From Candidatus Krumholzibacteriota bacterium (GTDB lineage Bacteria; Krumholzibacteriota; Krumholzibacteriia; Krumholzibacteriales; Krumholzibacteriaceae), in NCBI GenBank assembly GCA_030672805.1, contig DAOVFR010000013.1, positions 1 to 20,846 of the forward strand: a stretch of DNA of 20,846 nt, given 5' to 3'. The position numbers were made by a program, and so were the translations under genes. Shown here in pieces: positions 6,339 through 14,178 of this stretch. The notes below the pieces were generated by a model. It was not told the origin of the DNA. It made no database searches and saw only the letters and a program-made list of their open reading frames with translations. Numbering within the stretch: position 1 is the stretch's first letter; the number at the start of each line of letters is the position of its first letter.

Positions 6339-6350
6339 AGGAGTGTAACG

Positions 6351-7274
6351 ATGCCATTGAAACCATCGAAGAAGATATGGATGGACGGGAAATTCGTCGA
6401 CTGGGACGATGCGAGGATCCACGTATGCACTCATGTCGTTCACTACGGTAGCGCGGTTTTTGAAGGTATCAGATGTTACGAGACAAAAAAGGGCTCCGCT
6501 ATCTTCCGTATCGATCCGCATATCAAGCGCCTCTACAATTCGGCCAAGATGTACCGCATGGATTATGACATGCCTTTCGATGAATACATCGAGGCATGTA
6601 TCGAGACGGTGAGGGTCAACGGGATGGACGCGTGCTATATCCGTCCGATGATTTACAGGGGATACAGCGAGCTCGGTGTGAACCCGCTCAATAATCCGGT
6701 CAATTCGTTCATCGTAGTCTGGGAATGGGGCAACTACCTCGGCCCGGAAGCCATCGAACAGGGGGTCGACGTGTGCGTATCGAGCTGGAACAGGATAGCC
6801 CCGAATACGCTTCCCGCGCTCGCCAAGAGCGGCGCCAACTACATGAACTCGCAGCTCATAAAGATGGAAGCCATTCTCGGCGGTTACTCCGAAGGTATCG
6901 CTCTGGATACCACTGGATACGTGAGCGAGGGCAGCGGTGAAAACCTCTTCATCGTCCAGGACGGCAGGATATACACGACGCCCATCGGTGCGAGCGTGCT
7001 TCCGGGTATCACGAGGGATACCGTGATCACCCTGATCGAGGAGCTCGGAATGAGTGTCGTGGAACAGTTGATACCGAGGGAGATGCTGTACATCGCCGAT
7101 GAGCTTTTCTTCACGGGCACCGCTGCGGAGATCACACCGATCAGGAGCGTCGACAAGATCGGGATCGGTGAGGGAAAGCGCGGGCCGATCACGACCAGGC
7201 TCCAGGAGCTCTTCTTCAAGTACCTGAACGCGGAGACGAAAGATCGCCATAACTGGCTGACATTCATGAAGTAG
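6351..7274 (+). CDS. ilvE: Branched-chain amino acid aminotransferase
   Basis: This 307-residue cytoplasmic enzyme is of fold-type IV and PLP-dependent. It catalyses the final transamination in leucine, isoleucine and valine synthesis and the first step in their breakdown, with glutamate/2-oxoglutarate as partner. The PLP lysine is K159 in PNTLPALAKSGANY. The conserved VSEGSGENLF (191-200) and LPGITRDTVITL segments follow at the expected spacing, and the length matches the E. coli enzyme almost exactly. AAGGAG lies seven bases before the ATG. The gene has its own AT-rich promoter region and a structured leader, and a separate promoter precedes rpiB downstream, so it is probably transcribed on its own. 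D-amino acid transaminase and aminodeoxychorismate lyase share the fold but match less well. Confidence 0.96.
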   Translation: MPLKPSKKIWMDGKFVDWDDARIHVCTHVVHYGSAVFEGIRCYETKKGSAIFRIDPHIKRLYNSAKMYRMDYDMPFDEYIEACIETVRVNGMDACYIRPMIYRGYSELGVNPLNNPVNSFIVVWEWGNYLGPEAIEQGVDVCVSSWNRIAPNTLPALAKSGANYMNSQLIKMEAILGGYSEGIALDTTGYVSEGSGENLFIVQDGRIYTTPIGASVLPGITRDTVITLIEELGMSVVEQLIPREMLYIADELFFTGTAAEITPIRSVDKIGIGEGKRGPITTRLQELFFKYLNAETKDRHNWLTFMK

Positions 7275-7316
7275 GTCTGGATTTGCCATTTCGACAGCGT
7301 CCCCGTTTCTGCGCTG

Positions 7317-7345
7317 TTGCCGTATAGGCCGTTTGATGCTATCTT
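7317..7345 (+). promoter_or_regulatory. Promoter of the rpiB-glyA-nrdR-tatC operon
   Basis: TTGCCG (7317-7322) and TATCTT (7340-7345) are separated by 17 bp, and TGC directly precedes the -10 (extended -10). It lies between the ilvE stop and rpiB. No later promoter of this quality appears before 11975, so it may serve six genes. Confidence 0.6.
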
Positions 7346-7427
7346 TATTCCCGGGTGAGTATTAGGTAAACGTAAACGGGCGGGCCGGCCCCGGATGGAG
7401 TACGGTCCGGCTGCCTGGGGGAGTAAC

Positions 7428-7877
7428 GTGAAGATTTCCATAGGTTCCGACCACCGGGGCTTTCCGCTGAAAGAACGAATCAAGGTTCTCCTCGAGAAGT
7501 GGGAACACGACGTGATGGACAAGGGCTGCGAGGGCGCCGATTCGGTCGATTACCCCGATTACGCATTCCCCGTGGCCCGGATGGTGGCTGCGGGCGAAGC
7601 CGACAGGGGCATCCTCGTCTGTTGCACGGGCATCGGGATGTCCATCGCGGCGAACAAGGTGCAGGGCGTGCGAGCTTCGCTCTGCCGGACGATCGATGAT
7701 GCCGCGATGACGAGGCGCCACAATGATTCGAACGTTCTGGCCCTGTCCGAAATTAGCATGGATGACCCGGCGTTGGAGGAACTGGTGAAGGTCTGGCTCG
7801 AGACGCCGTTCGAGGGCGGCCGCCACCAGCGGCGGGTCGGGAAGATCATCGGGTACGAGACCGGCACGCAGCGGTGA
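7428..7877 (+). CDS. rpiB: Ribose-5-phosphate isomerase B
   Basis: This 149-residue cytoplasmic enzyme interconverts ribose 5-phosphate and ribulose 5-phosphate in the non-oxidative pentose phosphate pathway. Family signatures are G-S-D8-H9-R-G, VDYPDYA (40-46), GILVCCTGIGMSIAANK with the active-site Cys pair C65/C66, and RHNDSNVLAL with H98. An in-frame ATG lies 11 codons upstream, but I chose the GTG at 7428: GGGGGAG sits just before it and the protein then begins MKISIGSDH, the family's usual N-terminus and length. The segment after NVLAL (SEIS) departs from the common form. RpiB next to glyA is a conserved bacterial arrangement. Galactose-6-phosphate or allose-6-phosphate isomerases are close relatives. 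Confidence 0.94.
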   Translation: MKISIGSDHRGFPLKERIKVLLEKWEHDVMDKGCEGADSVDYPDYAFPVARMVAAGEADRGILVCCTGIGMSIAANKVQGVRASLCRTIDDAAMTRRHNDSNVLALSEISMDDPALEELVKVWLETPFEGGRHQRRVGKIIGYETGTQR

Positions 7878-7957
7878 TACATCCGCCGCTGCGGGACGTC
7901 CCGTGCGCCGGTGGGCCGGGGTGGTGTGCAAAGCGAACGGGTTGGAGGTACTGTCAT

Positions 7958-7974
7958 TCAGGCGGTGAGCCTGA
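7958..7974 (+). promoter_or_regulatory. Hairpin just upstream of glyA
   Basis: TCAGGC (7958-7963) pairs with GCCTGA (7969-7974) across a five-base loop, 19 nt before the glyA start. In the 116-nt gap there is also a perfect 12-bp palindrome, CGGGACGTCCCG. Role unknown; messenger stability or translation control is possible. Confidence 0.35.
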
Positions 7975-7993
7975 TCAATGAGAGGCGATAAGG

Positions 7994-9247
7994 ATGTACA
8001 AAGAAAATCTTTTTCCATTTCTCGAGGAGACCGATCCCGAGATCATGGAGACGATGTCCTCGGAGCTTGCACGCCAGCAGGATCAGCTCGAGATGATCGC
8101 CAGCGAGAATTTCGCATCGAAGGCGGTGCTCGCGGCTCTCAGCAATCCCATGCAGAACAAGTATGCCGAGGGATATCCGGGAAAGCGCTACTACGGCGGC
8201 TGCAAATTCGTTGACCAGGCGGAGGAACTGGCACGCGAGCGTCTGAAGAAGCTTTTCGGCGCGGAACACGCCAACGTTCAGCCGCACTCGGGCACACAGG
8301 CCAACATCACGGCATACCTGGCGTTTCTAAAGCCGGGCGCGAAGATCATGGGCATGAGCCTGTCCCACGGCGGGCACCTATCACACGGGCACCCGGTGAA
8401 TTTCTCGGGCATGTTCTTTGATGTTGTCCACTACGAGGTCGATCGGAAAACCAGGATGCTTGACTATGACGCTATCGAGAAGCAGGTACTAAAGGAGAAG
8501 CCGGAGCTGTTCGTCGCCGGGGCGAGCGCCTACAGCCGCACGTGGGATTTCGAACGGCTGAGGGCTGTCTGCGATCGTGTGGGGGCGATTCTCATGGTCG
8601 ATATCGCGCATATCGCCGGTCTCATCGCAGCGGGTGTCCATCCGAGCCCCGTGCCGTATGCCGACGTTGTCACCTCGACCACGCACAAGACGCTGCGCGG
8701 ACCGAGGGGGGGCTTCATAGTCTGTCCGGAGAAGTACGCGAAGAGTATCGACAAGCTCAACTTCCCGGGAACCCAGGGCGGCCCCTTCATGCATGCCATC
8801 GCCGCAAAGGCCGTCTGCTTCAAGGAGGCGATGTCAGACGAGTTCGGGGAGTACCAGCGGCAGGTCATCGCGAACGCGAAACGGCTTGCGTCCGTCTTCA
8901 TGGAGGCCGGCTTCGAGGTGGTGAGCGGCGGAACGGATAACCACCTGTTCCTGCTGGATCTTTCCAATAGGGAACTGACCGGCAAGGCCGCGGAGAGGGC
9001 GCTGGACAGGGCCGGTGTGACGGTCAACAAGAACACGGTTCCTTTCGACGAGAAGAGCCCCTTCGTCACATCCGGCATCCGAATCGGGACGCCGGCGCTG
9101 ACGACGCGCGGCATGAAGGAACGGGAAATGGACGAAATTGGTTCCCTGATGATCCGTGTACTGGATAATATCGAGGATGAAAATGTGATTGCCGGTGTTA
9201 AGGAAGCGGTTGCGGATATCGCGAAACGTTTTCCGCTGTACGGGTAA
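7994..9247 (+). CDS. glyA: Serine hydroxymethyltransferase
   Basis: This 417-residue cytoplasmic PLP enzyme converts serine and tetrahydrofolate to glycine and 5,10-methylene-tetrahydrofolate, the main source of one-carbon units for purine and thymidylate synthesis. Conserved parts in order are IASENF (35-40), YAEGYPGKRYYGG (57-69), HSGTQAN, and the PLP-lysine segment STTHKTLRGPRGG with K232. The length equals that of E. coli GlyA. GAGG lies about eight bases before the ATG. It lies between rpiB and the dCMP deaminase gene (29 nt gap), which fits the supply of thymidylate precursors. The gene is intact with no unusual residues that I can see. Confidence 0.97.
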   Translation: MYKENLFPFLEETDPEIMETMSSELARQQDQLEMIASENFASKAVLAALSNPMQNKYAEGYPGKRYYGGCKFVDQAEELARERLKKLFGAEHANVQPHSGTQANITAYLAFLKPGAKIMGMSLSHGGHLSHGHPVNFSGMFFDVVHYEVDRKTRMLDYDAIEKQVLKEKPELFVAGASAYSRTWDFERLRAVCDRVGAILMVDIAHIAGLIAAGVHPSPVPYADVVTSTTHKTLRGPRGGFIVCPEKYAKSIDKLNFPGTQGGPFMHAIAAKAVCFKEAMSDEFGEYQRQVIANAKRLASVFMEAGFEVVSGGTDNHLFLLDLSNRELTGKAAERALDRAGVTVNKNTVPFDEKSPFVTSGIRIGTPALTTRGMKEREMDEIGSLMIRVLDNIEDENVIAGVKEAVADIAKRFPLYG

Positions 9248-9276
9248 AGTGCGGCGCCGGAGCGGGCGGGAGAGGT

Positions 9277-9738
9277 ATGGACAGGCCAAGCTGGGATGAA
9301 TACTTCATGAAGATCGCGCGGCTCGTTTCCGAGCGAAGCACGTGTCTCAGGAGAAAGGTCGGTGCGATCATCGTAAGTAACAAGCGGATCGTCTCGACCG
9401 GGTATAACGGGGCGCCGAGAGGGCTCGATCACTGTCTGGACATCGGCTGTCTTCGCGAGAAACTGGGTATACCATCAGGAGAGCGTCACGAGCTCTGCAG
9501 GGGCGCCCATGCCGAGCAGAACGCAATCATACAGGCGGCGAGCAGCGGGAACAGCATGGAAGGGGCAACGATGTACTGCACCACGGCGCCGTGCTCGACT
9601 TGCAGCAAGATGATCATCAATGCCGGTATCGAGCGGCTCGTGCTCGGTGAGCGGTATCCGGACGAGCTGGGCGAGGAAATGATCCGCGAAGCCGGTATCG
9701 AGACCGGGTTCCTCGTCCTGAATACGGTCGATGAGTAG
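9277..9738 (+). CDS. Deoxycytidylate (dCMP) deaminase, ComEB-like
   Basis: This 153-residue zinc enzyme deaminates dCMP to dUMP, the substrate of thymidylate synthase. The zinc site is visible as H78-A-E80 (E80 the proton shuttle) and P105-C106-S-T-C109. The insertion between them (HCLDIGCLREKLGIPSGERHELCRGAH) is typical of bacterial dCMP deaminases related to ComEB of Bacillus and separates it from riboflavin and tRNA deaminases. GGGAGAGG immediately precedes the ATG. It sits between glyA and nrdR, a common grouping for deoxynucleotide supply. Regulation by dCTP/dTTP is known in the family but cannot be judged here. Confidence 0.93.
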   Translation: MDRPSWDEYFMKIARLVSERSTCLRRKVGAIIVSNKRIVSTGYNGAPRGLDHCLDIGCLREKLGIPSGERHELCRGAHAEQNAIIQAASSGNSMEGATMYCTTAPCSTCSKMIINAGIERLVLGERYPDELGEEMIREAGIETGFLVLNTVDE

Positions 9739-9761
9739 GGGTGCGCGAAAGGGGGCAGGCG

Positions 9762-10220
9762 GTGCGTTGTCCCGCATGCGGCCACGAGGAAGACAGGGTG
9801 GTTGACAGCCGGTCGACAAAGGATAACTCGGCGGTCAGGCGACGCCGTGAATGCACGAAGTGCGGGCACCGGTTCACGACCTACGAGTACGTCGAGCACC
9901 GTCCGGTGATGGTGGTGAAGAAGGACGGGCGGAGGGAAAACTTCAGCAGGGAAAAGATACTGAACGGCCTCTTGCGCGCTTGTGAGAAGCGCCCAGTATC
10001 GATGGAAACACTCGAGAAACTCGTCGATGAAGTCGCACGTTCGGTCAGTTCAGAGATCAACGAGGAGATTCCAACCTTCGAAATCGGTAACGAGATCATG
10101 AAGAGACTCGCCGCGATAGATCAGGTTGCATACGTCCGTTTCGCTTCCGTGTACCGGGACTTCAAGGATGTAGGACAGTTCCTTGATGAGTTGAAAAACC
10201 TGTTCGAGAGAAAGAAGTGA
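9762..10220 (+). CDS. nrdR: Transcriptional repressor NrdR
   Basis: This 152-residue zinc-finger/ATP-cone repressor controls ribonucleotide reductase genes by sensing adenine nucleotides. The zinc ribbon is C3-P-A-C6 and C31-T-K-C34-G-H-R-F-T-T-Y-E, followed by an ATP-cone domain (about 47-137: VVKKDGRRENFSREKI onward). An earlier GTG at 9741 would add seven residues. I chose the GTG at 9762 because the protein then begins MRCPACG, as NrdR proteins do, and GGGGG lies at good distance. It is 23 nt after the dCMP deaminase stop. I saw no obvious paired NrdR boxes in the intergenic regions of the window, so its targets are probably elsewhere. Confidence 0.97.
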   Translation: MRCPACGHEEDRVVDSRSTKDNSAVRRRRECTKCGHRFTTYEYVEHRPVMVVKKDGRRENFSREKILNGLLRACEKRPVSMETLEKLVDEVARSVSSEINEEIPTFEIGNEIMKRLAAIDQVAYVRFASVYRDFKDVGQFLDELKNLFERKK

Positions 10221-10247
10221 TACGATAAGATCGAGCACACGGTAGCG

Positions 10248-10260
10248 GTGTGTGTGTGTG
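10248..10260 (+). repeat. (GT)6 dinucleotide repeat
   Basis: A run of six GT units plus G lies between nrdR and the next gene, 41 nt before that gene's start. The preceding CACAC (10236-10240) could pair with it into a small hairpin. It is short for a phase-variable tract. Confidence 0.6.
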
Positions 10261-10301
10261 GTAGTGTAGTGCTGGAATTTCTTTTTGCCGGGAGGTCCGA
10301 G

Positions 10302-11165
10302 ATGGTCCGTTCAGGAGATGCTTTGTCTGCCGCTGCGTTGATCGGGGCACTGTCAGTCTGTGTATTCTTTCTTGCCCTCATTGCACCGTTCCCGGTGCTC
10401 TGTGACGAGCAGAAGGTTACGCTGGTCCTCGATCTTCCGGAAGGGCGGACCTTCACGTACAGGACGTCATTGCAGGACGAGATAAATTGGGGTGGCGTGG
10501 ACGTGGTGATGACACAGTCAGCCGAGGTCGAGGTATCGCTCGACAGTAAAACTGACGAGGGCGACATCAGGATTCTGTTCAACTTCCTCAAGCTCAAGGC
10601 CAGCAGGATCATCGACGCGGACCTGCAGAGCGTCAACCCTCCCATCGATCTGAACGGCAAGAAGGTATTCGCGGTGGTCTCGCCGGCAGGCGATATGAAA
10701 AAGGTCGAAGCCGGCGGCTACATTCCCGGCCTGAAAAAGGAGAGCGATCTCGAGCAGTATATCGAGCAGTGGTTCATAATGCTGCCGGGGGAACCGGTTG
10801 GTAAGGGATCGACGTGGATGAAAGAGGTGCTCGAGAAAGGCAAGGAAGAGGGAGATGAACCCGAACTCGAGGGTACGGTCGAGTACACGCTCAAGAAATT
10901 TGAAAAGAAGAATGATATCGATGTCGCCGCGATCGAGGCGAAGGTGAACCTGAAAGTTGCAAGAATGACAAGGGGCGGGCCGATGCGCGGCGTGGTCGAG
11001 GGCAAGGGGAAATTCAAGGTGGCGATCGACGGGGGGTATCTCGTTGAGTGCAAGATATCCGTGGATGTGAAGGGCAAGGTTACTTCCGAGGATCCCCTGA
11101 CGGGCGGCGAAAAGGAATCCAACATGGCTGTAACGCAGAATATCGAGATCAAGCTCAGGAAGTAG
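10302..11165 (+). CDS. Exported protein of unknown function
   Basis: I do not recognise this 287-residue protein with certainty. It has an N-terminal hydrophobic stretch (about residues 8-30, then PVLCDEQ) that looks like a signal peptide or anchor. The Cys at 34 lacks a good lipobox because Leu precedes it. The remainder is beta-rich and charged: it opens LDLPEGRTFTYRTSLQDE and has alternating-strand segments throughout, ending IEIKLRK. This recalls periplasmic beta-sandwich domains annotated only as DUFs (DUF6263-like proteins have a similar opening). ATG at 10302 is chosen because GGGAGG precedes it; an in-frame GTG at 10248 would add a non-signal-like extension out of the GT repeat. It lies directly before tatC (44 nt), though its signal has no twin-arginine motif. 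Confidence 0.75.
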   Translation: MVRSGDALSAAALIGALSVCVFFLALIAPFPVLCDEQKVTLVLDLPEGRTFTYRTSLQDEINWGGVDVVMTQSAEVEVSLDSKTDEGDIRILFNFLKLKASRIIDADLQSVNPPIDLNGKKVFAVVSPAGDMKKVEAGGYIPGLKKESDLEQYIEQWFIMLPGEPVGKGSTWMKEVLEKGKEEGDEPELEGTVEYTLKKFEKKNDIDVAAIEAKVNLKVARMTRGGPMRGVVEGKGKFKVAIDGGYLVECKISVDVKGKVTSEDPLTGGEKESNMAVTQNIEIKLRK

Positions 11166-11209
11166 AACGGGATACTTTGCCGGAGGAGAGAGAAGAAGAG
11201 CTCAAGCAG

Positions 11210-11920
11210 ATGAACTTCCTCGACCACCTCGAGGAGCTCAGATCGACACTGATAGCCTCGATCGTGGCCTGGCTCGGGATTTCAATCGTTATATGGTTTT
11301 TTTCGAAGCGGGTCCTCGATTTCCTGCTTCAGGACGTTCCCGTCGACAGCCTGTACTTTCACGCTCCTATCGATGCATTCATGATCCGCCTCAAGCTGAG
11401 CTTCATCCTGGGGCTTCTCGTATCTTTCCCGTTCATATTCATGAGGGTGTGGAGGTTCATCGTGCCGGGGCTTTTCACAAGTGAAAGACGGATTTTCTTT
11501 CCCGTTGCGTTTTCCTCGGCGGTGCTGTTCTACGTCGGAGTGGTCTTCGCTTACTGGATCCTCATTCCCGTCGTCCTCGGGTTTCTCATCAAGTTCGGCA
11601 CCGAGATGCTGACACCGTTGCTCTCCGTCGGCAAGTACTTCGGATTCGTCGCCAGGCTGTGCTTTGCCTTCGGACTGGTGTTCCAGCTGCCCCTGGTTAT
11701 CGTATGTCTGACCTGGATGGAGTTGATCTCCGCCCGGGCGCTTCTCAGGCAGTGGAGATGGGCCATAATCGTTATCTTCTTATCGGCGGCCGTTCTGACG
11801 CCTCCGGATCCCACTTCCCAGCTTCTCATGGCGCTGCCGCTTGTCGTGCTCTTCCTGCTCAGTGCGGTGCTTTCGATCTTCATCGAAAAGCGCCGGAAAC
11901 GGGACACAAACGACTCATGA
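11210..11920 (+). CDS. tatC: Sec-independent protein translocase TatC
   Basis: This 236-residue polytopic inner-membrane protein is the core of the twin-arginine translocase that recognises RR signal peptides and exports folded proteins. The N-terminal MNFLDHLEELR, the P-F-I-F-M-R-V-W-R-F loop, FTSERR with the conserved Glu, and LTPPDPTSQLLMALPLVVLF are all family signatures. Six membrane helices are apparent. I took the ATG at 11210 because it gives the standard N-terminus. An in-frame TTG at 11177 would add LPEEREEELKQ and cannot be excluded, since GGAGGAG lies between the two. TatA/TatB genes are not in the window. The serine hydrolase at the left edge carries a plausible Tat signal. Confidence 0.94.
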   Translation: MNFLDHLEELRSTLIASIVAWLGISIVIWFFSKRVLDFLLQDVPVDSLYFHAPIDAFMIRLKLSFILGLLVSFPFIFMRVWRFIVPGLFTSERRIFFPVAFSSAVLFYVGVVFAYWILIPVVLGFLIKFGTEMLTPLLSVGKYFGFVARLCFAFGLVFQLPLVIVCLTWMELISARALLRQWRWAIIVIFLSAAVLTPPDPTSQLLMALPLVVLFLLSAVLSIFIEKRRKRDTNDS

Positions 11921-11949
11921 TCAATGGTCTCGATATGGTTTCAACACGC

Positions 11950-11970
11950 GGCCGGCATAACGCGCCGGCC
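11950..11970 (+). other. GC-rich hairpin after tatC
   Basis: GGCCGGC (11950-11956) and GCCGGCC (11964-11970) form a perfect 7-bp stem with a 7-base loop, 30 nt after the tatC stop and just before the next promoter. There is no T-run after it, so it is not a standard intrinsic terminator; it may slow read-through or protect the upstream messenger. Confidence 0.45.
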
Positions 11971-11974
11971 TGCC

Positions 11975-12003
11975 TTGACAGCGCACATCCGGAGTGCTAC
12001 CTT
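11975..12003 (+). promoter_or_regulatory. Promoter of the ispB-amrS-rsfS-argS-kinase operon
   Basis: A perfect -35 TTGACA (11975-11980) is followed after 17 bp by TACCTT (11998-12003), with TGC directly before the -10. Transcription would start near 12010, leaving a leader of about 108 nt. Confidence 0.62.
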
Positions 12004-12036
12004 ATATCAATCGAAAAGTATCGGAGAGCAGAGTAT

Positions 12037-12068
12037 CCGGTTGTATTCCCTCGATGCGGTGCAACCGG
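12037..12068 (+). promoter_or_regulatory. Inverted repeat in the ispB leader
   Basis: CCGGTTG (12037-12043) is complementary to CAACCGG (12062-12068) across 18 bases. It lies wholly in the predicted untranslated leader and could form a stem-loop. I cannot match it to a known riboswitch. Confidence 0.35.
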
Positions 12069-12118
12069 TTTACAATGTATGAACTATCTTTCAAAGGTAT
12101 ATTATAAAGGTCAGGCAG

Positions 12119-13120
12119 ATGGATTACGCTGACGCCCGGAGCCTCGATCTATTACAGTCGCCGGTAAACGGGGATCTCGGTTCCCTAGATATGTTACTGC
12201 AGGAAGTTCTGCTATCCGATGTTCCCCTGATTGACGAGGTGTCCCGGTATATTCTGGATACTCCCGGCAAGCGCATCAGGCCGACCGTGCTGTTCCTGGC
12301 CGCCAGGAGCCTCGGGGAAAGCAGCAAGGGACTCGTGACCGCCGGGCTGGCTGTCGAGTTGATCCATTCGGCCACGCTTGTTCATGACGACATTATCGAT
12401 AATCATCAGGTCAGGAGGGGAAGGCCGACCATCTGTGCGAAATGGGGCAAGGGTACGGCGACGATATTCGGGGATTTCCTCTATTCGAAGGCTTTTTCCA
12501 TCCTGGGAGGCGCAGGGTTGTATGATGTCATGGAGCTTCTCGCGCGGGTCTCGCACATGATATGTGTCGGCGAGATACTGCAGTCCCAGCAGCGGCAGAA
12601 CATAGATATCAGCGAGGAGACATACCTGGACGTGATCTCCAAGAAAACAGCTTCACTGTTTTCAGCCTCGTGTGAAAGCGGGGTACTCATCGGCGGTGGT
12701 GGAAACGGTTTGTGCTCGCTCTATTCAGACTTCGGGGAAAAGATCGGACTCGCGTTCCAGATCACGGATGACCTCTGCGACTTTATCGCGATCGATGAAC
12801 GGATCGGCAAACCGATCGCATCCGACCTGACCGGCGGCAAGGTGACACTTCCGTTCATCACGGCGCTTCGTAACGCGCCGGATCAACAGAGAAAACGTGT
12901 GAGTGATCTGTTTGACACGGGAATCGACAGGTACGAGCACTGGAACGAGATCGTATCGTTCATCAAGAATTACGGCGGTGTCGAGTATTCGCTCCGCAAG
13001 GCGAGGGAATTCGGGGAGGGAGCAAGGCGCTCACTGAAGGATATCGAGCCGTCACCGGAAAAGGAGGCGCTCTTCTTCGCTGCGGATTACGTGGTAGACA
13101 GGGTGGAGTCGTTATTCTAG
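12119..13120 (+). CDS. ispB: Long-chain polyprenyl diphosphate synthase
   Basis: This 333-residue trans-prenyltransferase elongates farnesyl or geranylgeranyl diphosphate with isopentenyl diphosphate to give a long side chain, probably that of menaquinone. The first Asp-rich motif is D90-D91-I-I-D94 and the second D217-D218-L-C-D221. GKRIRPTVLFLAAR (50-63) and the GKPIASDLTGGKVTLP segment also fit. The fifth residue before the first motif is A85, small as in long-chain (hepta/octa/solanesyl) synthases, not the aromatic residue of farnesyl synthases. AAGG lies about eight bases before the ATG. It heads an operon with its own promoter. The product chain length is inferred. Confidence 0.92.
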   Translation: MDYADARSLDLLQSPVNGDLGSLDMLLQEVLLSDVPLIDEVSRYILDTPGKRIRPTVLFLAARSLGESSKGLVTAGLAVELIHSATLVHDDIIDNHQVRRGRPTICAKWGKGTATIFGDFLYSKAFSILGGAGLYDVMELLARVSHMICVGEILQSQQRQNIDISEETYLDVISKKTASLFSASCESGVLIGGGGNGLCSLYSDFGEKIGLAFQITDDLCDFIAIDERIGKPIASDLTGGKVTLPFITALRNAPDQQRKRVSDLFDTGIDRYEHWNEIVSFIKNYGGVEYSLRKAREFGEGARRSLKDIEPSPEKEALFFAADYVVDRVESLF

Positions 13121-13173
13121 AACGGGCCGGGGTCGACGGTCGGCCTCCCGGGCTGCATGGAAGGCTCGGCGTA

Positions 13174-14178
13174 TTGGACACGATGGAAGATAGAGAAGCC
13201 AGTTACTACGAGAGACTCGAGGGTGGGGCGGTCAGATGCCTGCTGTGCCCGAATCTCTGCCGGATCGTCGACGGAAAGCGGGGCAGGTGCAGCCAGCGGG
13301 AGAACCGCAGCGGCAGGCTTGTCGCATTGTCGTACGGCCGTACCGTCACGCTGAACGTCGATCCGATCGAGAAAAAGCCTCTGTATCATTTCATGCCGGG
13401 CAGCCGCATTCTCTCGATCGGTCCGAACGGCTGTACGCTCACCTGTGATAGTTGCCAGAACTGGGGAATCTCCCAGGAGCCGGCGCCCACGCGGTTCATA
13501 CCGCCGGAAGAGCTCGTTGAACTGGCGGCGAAGGAAGGTTCCATCGGTGTTGCTTTTACCTATACGGAGCCGCTGCTCTGGTTCGAATACCTGAAGGACG
13601 CTGCTCCCGCTCTGCGCGAGCACGGCCTCAAGTCCGTTCTCGTGACGAACGGTTACCTGAACGAGGAACCGGCCGCGGAGATCGTGCCGCTTATCGACGC
13701 GTTCAACGTGGATCTCAAGAGCATGGAAGACGACTTCTACAGGAAATGGTGCGGGGGTACGGGGGCCGGACCTGTAAGGCGCTTTATCGAAATCGCCGCG
13801 GGTGTTACGCATGTCGAGGTGACGAACCTGCTGATTCCCGGCCTGAACGATTCGCCGGAGAATATCGGGGCATTGGTCGACTGGCTGGCCGGTGTATCGG
13901 ATGAGATACCGCTGCACTTCTCGCGGTTTTTCCCGCAGTACAGGATGAACGACCGGCCGCCGACGCCCAGGCAGTCACTCGAAAAGGCATACGAGATTGC
14001 AAAACAAAGGCTTAAGCATGTCTATATCGGCAATATCGCCATCGGGGGAACGGAGAACACATATTGTCCCTCGTGCGGCGCTGAAGCGATCAGGCGTGAA
14101 CGATACCGGGCGGAAGTGATCGGGACCGCCGGGCAGTGCCCGAAGTGCCGTACCGGGCTGAAGGGGGTATGGGAATAA
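13174..14178 (+). CDS. amrS: AmmeMemoRadiSam system radical SAM enzyme
   Basis: This 334-residue radical SAM protein belongs to the group named after its usual partners AMMECR1 and Memo; its reaction is unknown, though it is related to pyruvate-formate-lyase activases. The [4Fe-4S]/SAM motif is C87-x3-C91-x2-C94. The N-terminal four-Cys segment (C22, C25, C29, C39) and DPIEKKPLYHFMPGS are diagnostic. The C-terminus bears a CPSC...CPKC zinc-ribbon-like pair. The start is uncertain: TTG at 13174 has GGAAGG nine bases upstream, while the in-frame ATG at 13183 gives a more typical N-terminus but lacks a well-placed site. AMMECR1 and Memo are not encoded in the window. The stop is immediately followed by rsfS. 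Confidence 0.9.
   Translation: MDTMEDREASYYERLEGGAVRCLLCPNLCRIVDGKRGRCSQRENRSGRLVALSYGRTVTLNVDPIEKKPLYHFMPGSRILSIGPNGCTLTCDSCQNWGISQEPAPTRFIPPEELVELAAKEGSIGVAFTYTEPLLWFEYLKDAAPALREHGLKSVLVTNGYLNEEPAAEIVPLIDAFNVDLKSMEDDFYRKWCGGTGAGPVRRFIEIAAGVTHVEVTNLLIPGLNDSPENIGALVDWLAGVSDEIPLHFSRFFPQYRMNDRPPTPRQSLEKAYEIAKQRLKHVYIGNIAIGGTENTYCPSCGAEAIRRERYRAEVIGTAGQCPKCRTGLKGVWE

Noticed and set aside
6222..7289. A 355-codon open frame on the minus strand
   Set aside because: It is the shadow of ilvE and shows no recognisable domain.
7878..7993. Possible glycine or other riboswitch before glyA
   Set aside because: The gap holds a short hairpin and a palindrome but not the conserved core of a glycine, SAM or THF riboswitch that I could identify.
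11950..11970. GC hairpin after tatC as an intrinsic terminator
   Set aside because: The stem is perfect, but the downstream sequence lacks a T tract and runs directly into a -35 element, so it is listed only as a hairpin.
13117..13917. A 266-codon open frame on the minus strand
   Set aside because: It is antisense to the radical SAM gene, whose Cys motifs are intact.
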